From assembly GCA_963921195.1 (NCBI GenBank), contig OY992537.1:133446694-133510693 (forward strand): a stretch of DNA of 64,000 bases. Reading direction: 5' to 3'. A model generated the notes under the pieces. It did not search any database. It was not told the DNA's origin and saw only the letters and a program-made list of their open reading frames with translations. The position numbers were made by a program, and so were the translations under genes. Shown here in pieces: positions 58,262 through 64,000 of the stretch (position 1 is the stretch's first letter; each line of letters opens with the position of its first letter). This DNA comes from Pegoplata infirma (taxonomy: Eukaryota > Arthropoda > Insecta > Diptera > Anthomyiidae).

Positions 58262-58855
58262 AGTAAAAAAGTTAAATTCGGCCTTGCCGAATGTAGTGAT
58301 ACCCTCCACAATTTCAAAAAGATTAGTGCAAACAACTTTATTTAAAAGGAAATTACTTTTGAAAAAAAAAAAATTTGAAAAAAAATTTCCGCGAAAAAAA
58401 ATTTTGGTAAAAAAAAAAATCCGCGATTTTTTTTTTTTTTGTCAAAAAATATGTTCGTACTTGTTTAAATACCATTTGGTGCTCAACTATGTTCACATAT
58501 GTCAACCAGAAGCCGAATTAAAGCATTTTGTATTTTTAGGTTATGTTGAATGTACTGAAATTTTTGAGGTGTGCTTACATTTTCATTCATAACTTTTGAA
58601 CCGCTGAACCGATATCGCTCAAATGCAATACCAAACTTCTCGGGAGAACTTCCAATATAAGTGTTAAGTTTCAGTCATCTCTGTGCAATATTTTGTTCGC
58701 GAGAGCATTTTCCACAGACAGACAGACGGACAGACGGGCATCATGAATATATATACTTTATGGGGTCCCAGACCGATATTTCGATGAGTTACAAACGGAA
58801 TGACAAACTTATATATACCCTCTATCACTAAGTGGAGGGTATAAAAAATATATTA
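58262..58855 (+). repeat. dispersed fly repeat G, complete-looking copy
   Basis: Begins AAGTTAAATTCGGCCTTGCC and ends GTGGAGGGTATAAAA. It contains GACAGACAGACGGACAGACG near 58719. The 102-codon frame over its poly-Lys head is not credible as a gene. Confidence 0.65.
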
Positions 58856-59309
58856 TTGGTCACAGAAATCAATAATTTGTTATGACAAAATATTTTTAGT
58901 TCCCTGCATTTGAAATGTCAAATAAAATAAAAATATATTCAATTAAAAAAATTAGAAATTTTTTTTTTTTAATAAAAACTTAAAAAAATATATATTTAAA
59001 CAATTTGAAAAAGCAGACATTTGAATAAAACTACGAAAATCTTCGCATATTCATGTAAGTTTTACAATATATATAAAAAAAATGCATTTCATTGACATAC
59101 AAATTTTATAATCTTGCAGTTTTATGGTCAGCAATTCCTATGAAATCTCCCTCAATAGCCTTTTTTGTGGACATGTTTAGAACGAAATGTTATCTTCTAT
59201 TCTGCATTGATTGACTATGTGTAACATGCCGGCTTGCAATAGGAATCTTAAGATGGCTGTCATATATTTATTAATGGATCTTTAAAATCGTAGTAGAATT
59301 GAGGAATAT
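58856..59309. other. unassigned AT-rich sequence
   Basis: No supportable feature. Confidence 0.35.
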
Positions 59310-61094
59310 GGGCCATTCCAGAAAATTTAGCTCAAATTTTAGTAATTTTTGGAAATGGTGTCTCCCCGAGTAAAAATAATCATATATAACAATATATAAC
59401 TTTATGCAAACATAATTAATCATATATGATTATACATCGCGTGAGATATTTTCTAAATTTTTTAAATAGTCATATGTAGCTATATATAATTTAATCATGA
59501 TTCGGATTAAAAGGTGCACGGTTGATATAATTATATTAAATTATATGAGGGTCAATACAAAATTTGATTTTTTGTATAATTTAACATAAAATTATATATA
59601 GCTTATTCTGTTCCATATAAAACTATATACATACATATATTTCCAATTAACCAAAAATGTTCTAAGTTTTTTTTTGGCAAAGTATAAGAAACTTTTTAAA
59701 ATGTTCCTAAACATTTCCTTGTTAGGGTTATGTATATCACCTATCTGGTTCGAAGCGTACCCAAACATTTTTTTGTTTTAGAAAATTATATGTTTGGTGA
59801 ATGTATCGTTGACCTGTGGTGTATCTCAACCCAAACCAAAAAACACCAGGATATTATATGTTTTTATGCAATTAGATCTAATTAGATCCACCAATATATG
59901 GCAATGTCTGGTCAAAACTCGGATCAAATCAAATCATTTTTTATACAAGTTGATCTTTTTTAATGCAAAAACATCCACCATTATTCGGATCAAATTGCGT
60001 ATAAATATATATTGTGTTACATATCATTATATATAGCATCATATAAAAATTTTTACTCGGGTCAGATTAATTTGAACCTTGACACATAAGTAGATAGCCC
60101 TCATAATTATGATATATGTACCATATATCGTTTTTTTACATTTGGTGTATTTAACGAATTATGGCGGGTCAAAGATTGACTTTTTAAGCAAAAGTAAGAA
60201 AAATACATCACGTTTAAAGAGCTGTAACTTCTTAACCAATGACCCGATTTTCACAAATTTAGGCTCATTTGAAAGCTGGGATTCTTCTTTTAGAAAATAT
60301 TTTTAAAATAACACAGAAATGATTCAAAAATGCGAAAATATTTTTTCTTTTCGAATAATTAAAAAAACACATTTTCGATTTTTTTTAAAAAAATTCTGGT
60401 GAAAAATAACAATGTTTTGTATAACATATTCAAAATTCAGAGTGGGATCTCCATGGAATCAAAAACTATTCTGTTTTAAGTACGAGGTTCTCAAATTTTT
60501 CCCTTAGAAAATTTAAATTTCTAATGTTTTGAATGTTTTTCAAAATTTTAATAGTATAATTTTCTTTGAAAATTTAAATTTTTATATTGAAGAAACATAA
60601 AATTTTAATTTTCTAAGGTAAAATTTAAGAACTTCGTACTAAAACCAGAATATTTTTTGATCCCATTGGGATCCCACTCTGAATTTTGGATATGTTGTAC
60701 AAAACAGTATTTTTTTTTTAAAAAATCGAAGATGTGTTTTTTTAAATATTCGCAAAAAAAAATGTTTTTGAATTTTTGCAACACTTCTGAAAAAAAACCG
60801 TATGATTTTGATAATATTTCCTAAAAGAAGAAGAATTAAGCTTTCATATGAGCCATTACTTGTGATAATCGGATTACTAATTAAAAAGTTAGAGCACGTT
60901 AAACGTCATGTATTTTTCTGACTTTTGCTAAAAAAGTCGCACTTTGACCCGCAATAATTTGAAAACTACAGCAAATTTTGAAAATCATAAAATGCAACAT
61001 ATCTCATATAAACGTGGATATCTATGAGCCAAATTCTCAGTGGCGTCCAAAGGCATGTTTCCGAACAGTGGGGCGAAAATTTTTGGAATTACCC
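59310..61094. mobile_element. second copy of the GGGCCATTCC element, with an insertion
   Basis: Starts GGGCCATTCCAGAAAATTT and ends TTTTTGGAATTACCC, flanked by ATAT. Collinear with 50712-51821 except for the 697-bp insertion 59365-60061. Confidence 0.75.
59365..60061. mobile_element. 697-bp MITE with CCCGAGTAAAAAT ends
   Basis: Ends CCCGAGTAAAAAT and its exact complement. The paralogous element near 50760 reads GGTGTCTCAGATTAATT across the empty site, which fixes the boundaries and gives a 2-bp TC duplication. The interior is full of ATATATAAC words. Confidence 0.85.
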
Positions 61095-61204
61095 ATATAC
61101 ATACATATCTGGAACTGCTTTTACTCAGAAAAACTCAAGGGATGGGCCATTAAAATCATCATGTTTATATAGACAGGTAGTTAGGTATTTTTTTTTTTTT
61201 AAAT

Positions 61205-62640
61205 ATAGTACACGCAAAATGTCTCAGAATGTGAGATTTTTTTTTATAGAAAAAATGTCTCAGAATCTAGACTTTTTCTATAGAAAAAATGTCTCAGAAT
61301 CTGAGACTTTTTCTATAGAAAAAATGTCTCAGAATCTGAGACTTTTTCTATAGAAAAAATGTCTCAGAATCTGAGACTTTTTCTATAGAAAAAATGTCTC
61401 AGAATCTGAGACTTTTTCTATAGAAAAAATGTCTCAGAATCTGAGACTTTTTCTATAGAAAAAATGTCTCAGAATCTGAGACTTTTTCTATAGAAAAAAT
61501 GTCTCAGAATCTGAGACTTTTTCTATAGAAAAAATGTCTCAGAATCTGAGACTTTTTCTATAGAAAAAATGTCTCAGAATCTGAGACTTTTTCTATAGAA
61601 AAAATGTCTCAGAATCTGAGACTTTTTCTATAGAAAAAATGTCTCAGAATCTGAGACTTTTTCTATAGAAAAAATGTCTCAGAATCTGAGACTTTTTCTA
61701 TAGAAAAAATGTCTCAGAATCTGAGACTTTTTCTATAGAAAAAATGTCTCAGAATCTGAGACTTTTTCTATAGAAAAAATGTCTCAGAATCTGAGACTTT
61801 TTCTATAGAAAAAATGTCTCAGAATCTGAGACTTTTTCTATAGAAAAAATGTCTCAGAATCTGAGACTTTTTCTATAGAAAAAATGTCTCAGAATCTGAG
61901 ACTTTTCTATAGAAAAAATGTCTCAGAATCAAAGACTTTTTCTATAGAAAAAATGTCTCAGAATCTGAGACTTTTTCTATAGAAAAAATGTCTCAGAATC
62001 TGAGACTTTTTCTATAGAAAAAATGTCTCAGAATCTGAGACTTTTTCTATAGAAAAAATGTCTCAGAATCTGAGACTTTTTCTATAGAAAAAATGTCTCA
62101 GAATCTGAGACTTTTCTATAGAAAAAATGTCTCTGAATCTAAGACTTTTTCTAAAAAAAATGTTTTAGAATCTGAGACCTTTTCTATAGAAAACATGTCT
62201 CAGAATCTGAGGATCTGCGACTTTTTCTATAGAAAAAGTATCTCAGAATCTGAGACTTTTTCTATAAAAAGAATTTCTCAGAATCTAAGTTTTTTTCTAT
62301 AGAAAATTTTTTTCTATAGAAAAGGTCTCAGATTCTGAGACATTTTTTCTGTAGGAAAATTCTGTGGTAAAAATTTCTCAGAATCTGAGACTTTCTATAA
62401 AAAAAAAGTTTCAGAATGTAAAAAATTTTCTTCAGAAAAAATTTATCAGAATCTTAGACTTTTTCTATAGAAAAATATCTTAGAATCTGAGACCCTTTTT
62501 AAGAAAAAAATTTATCTTTCGAAAAAATTTCTCAGAATCTGAGATTCTTAGATTCTATAAAATTTTTAATGGAAAAATTCTCAGATTTTTTCTTTAGAAA
62601 AATTCTCAGTTTCTGAGCATTTTTTGATAGAAAATTTATC
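61205..62640. repeat. 35-bp double-palindrome satellite, array 2
   Basis: The unit is GTCTCAGAATCTGAGAC (17-bp perfect palindrome with a central A) plus TTTTTCTATAGAAAAA (16-bp perfect palindrome) and two linker bases. At least 16 successive steps of exactly 35 bp run from 61325 to 61885. Copies decay after about 62110. All three frames are open in parts, which yields spurious open frames. Confidence 0.95.
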
Positions 62641-62899
62641 TTATAATTTTTAATAGCAATAATTATTGCGTGATTATTTATTTATTGTATTACATGTATT
62701 TATTTCGCTTGTTATATTGTAAAATTTTATGTTATTATCTTTAATTAATAAAATTGTTTAAAAAATATAATAAAAATTTTATTTCAATGGAAACAGTGTA
62801 AAAAATATTGATTGTGACAACCATATAACGCTTTTTCAAATTCGATCACTCCAGCCAATGTCAATTTTAACATAAAAATATTCTGTGCTTATAATAGCA
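62641..62899. other. AT-rich, no recognisable feature
   Basis: Nothing supportable. Confidence 0.35.
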
Positions 62900-63019
62900 T
62901 TTACCGGTAGAGGCAACTGAATTATCAGTAGAGGCAACTGAATGTAGTGATAGTTCGTGGAACCGCAAAAATTCAGTTGGCAAAAAATTCGGTTGTTGCA
63001 AATGAATCTGTTTTCTGTG
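62900..63019 (-). mobile_element. fragment of the CACAGAAAA MITE family
   Basis: The complement of CACAGAAAACAGATTCATTT and AACAACCGAATTTTTTGC matches the left part of 6591-6795. Confidence 0.5.
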
Positions 63020-63225
63020 TGTAAATTTTTTTCTTTTATGTAGTCCAGTTTAATTCTTCCAAAAAAAACCCACATATTGTTAATAAATAGTGGTTTAATT
63101 GTTTATTTATTTTTGGTTAATAAGATTTTATTCATTGTTTGTTTGTAATATCCATTAAGCAAGCATTTTTATTTTACTATCGTTCACCATCAATCGATGT
63201 GTAACTTTTGAAATTTTAACATAAC

Positions 63226-63464
63226 AAGTAAAAAGTTATATTCGGCTTTGCCGAATGTATTAATACCCTCCACAATGTAAAAAATATATATTTTTTTTAA
63301 ATTAGATTTTTGAAAAAAAAAAAATCCGCGAAAAAAAATTTTAAGTTAAAAAAAATCCACGAAGTTTTTTTGTTAAAACTATGTTCGAACTTGTTTAAAT
63401 ACCATTCGGTGCCTAATTCTTTTCAAATATGTCAAAAAGCAGCCGAATTAAAACATTTTGTATT
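63226..63464 (+). repeat. dispersed fly repeat G, truncated by element B relative
   Basis: TATTCGGCTTTGCCGAAT and TACCCTCCACAATGTAAAA at the head. It matches 58262 onward until TGTATTTTT, where the Penelope-like fragment begins. Confidence 0.65.
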
Positions 63465-63640
63465 TTTGACAATGGAATTTGACAAATTCCGAAACACGTT
63501 TCAACTAAGTCTTGCAAAAATGACCAACATAAATAAATTTAAAACAGAAAAATAATTTTCTTTAAAATTATTGCTTGATCATAGTTTTACTTAGTAAAGG
63601 ATATAATGACCTCGAACTAAAATATACCTATTCAAAATAT
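63465..63640 (+). mobile_element. fragment of a B-type Penelope-like element
   Basis: Starts TTGACAATGGAATTTGACAA inside the hammerhead core, then GAAACACGTTTC, CTTGCAAAAATGACCAACAT and GACCTCGAACTAAAAT. It is close to element B, but the sequence starts at the ribozyme. Confidence 0.65.
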
Positions 63641-64000
63641 TACAAATGAATTCAATAAATTATTCTATAGATATCAGTTGAGAATGTTTAACCTCCCTCA
63701 AAGATTTTAATTGAAAAAAAAAATAATAATTAAAATAATAGTGTTCATCATATATTCGACCATGCCGTTTGGGCATTGATGAACATAAAATATTTACTGT
63801 TTTAAGGTTGATTATTTACAGATGTAAATCGGATTTTTTTTTGTTTCTATGTATTTTATTCATGTAATTATTTAAAATAAATGCCACAAATATGTGCAGT
63901 TTTAAATATATACTTATATATCACTGGTGCATATAAAATTATTATTTACATTTCATATAGTATATTTATATATAAAAAAAGAACTTAATTATATAATTGT
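63641..64000. other. AT-rich, no recognisable feature
   Basis: No supportable gene or repeat. Confidence 0.35.

Noticed and set aside
61024..62302. Open frames of 60-110 codons across the 35-bp satellite (repeated MSQNLRLF, SESETFS words)
   Set aside because: They are the satellite unit read in successive frames (35 is not a multiple of 3) and not a protein.

Overview
The window reads as a stretch of repeat-filled, strongly AT-rich nuclear DNA from an insect, most likely a calyptrate fly (house-fly/blow-fly group). The reasons are the CR1-like and other non-LTR retrotransposons, a Transib element, mariner relics, and dispersed families with short inverted motifs such as ATTCGGCTTTGCCGAAT that I associate with fly genomes. 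Species is inferred and not proven. I see no host protein-coding gene, rRNA or functional tRNA. Every credible coding stretch belongs to a transposable element.

Layout. 1-7.07 kb holds AT-rich repeats, a diverged tandem repeat (1.0-2.6 kb), a dispersed fly repeat split by nested foldback MITEs (4.1-5.4 kb) and a dead DD41D mariner-like element (5.5-6.4 kb). 7078-10862 is a complete-ended Transib (RAG1-related) DNA transposon with 37-bp terminal inverted repeats, a 5-bp CGGCC target duplication and a transposase broken by two homopolymer frameshifts. 10.9-12.0 kb is another inverted-repeat element with a palindromic MITE inside. About 12.2-22.3 kb is one giant foldback built from ~192-bp tandem units. 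It is interrupted by a Penelope-like hammerhead-ribozyme element (12451-16622), which is itself interrupted by a 5'-truncated LINE (12543-15330).

22.3-30.6 kb holds MITEs, 21-bp minisatellites, a second hammerhead-bearing element (25.5-26.6 kb) and dispersed fly repeats, one split by a MITE that carries a tRNA-like sequence. About 30.65-39.86 kb is an apparently full-length CR1-type LINE with intact ORF2. Its ORF1 is split by a 4.46-kb TA-flanked insertion, and removing the insertion restores the frame. 39.9-50.1 kb holds a family of TA-flanked elements with CACTCAAAA ends, a 35-bp satellite and a hAT-like MITE with 8-bp target duplications. 50.7-61.1 kb holds related elements with GGGCATTCC-like ends and 4-bp TATA/ATAT duplications. 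One is a 5.1-kb foldback containing a third hammerhead-bearing element with a 13-bp duplication. 61.2-62.6 kb is a highly regular 35-bp satellite in which each unit is two perfect palindromes.

Nothing here forms an operon or pathway; the relations are of nesting. The most interesting content is (i) the Transib element, whose ends carry RAG-type heptamers and whose transposase shows RAG1-like catalytic and zinc-binding residues, and (ii) three divergent families of small inverted/tandem elements. All three share a type I hammerhead ribozyme fold plus a downstream stem with compensatory changes, and none has a visible reverse transcriptase, which suggests non-autonomous Penelope-like elements or retrozymes.
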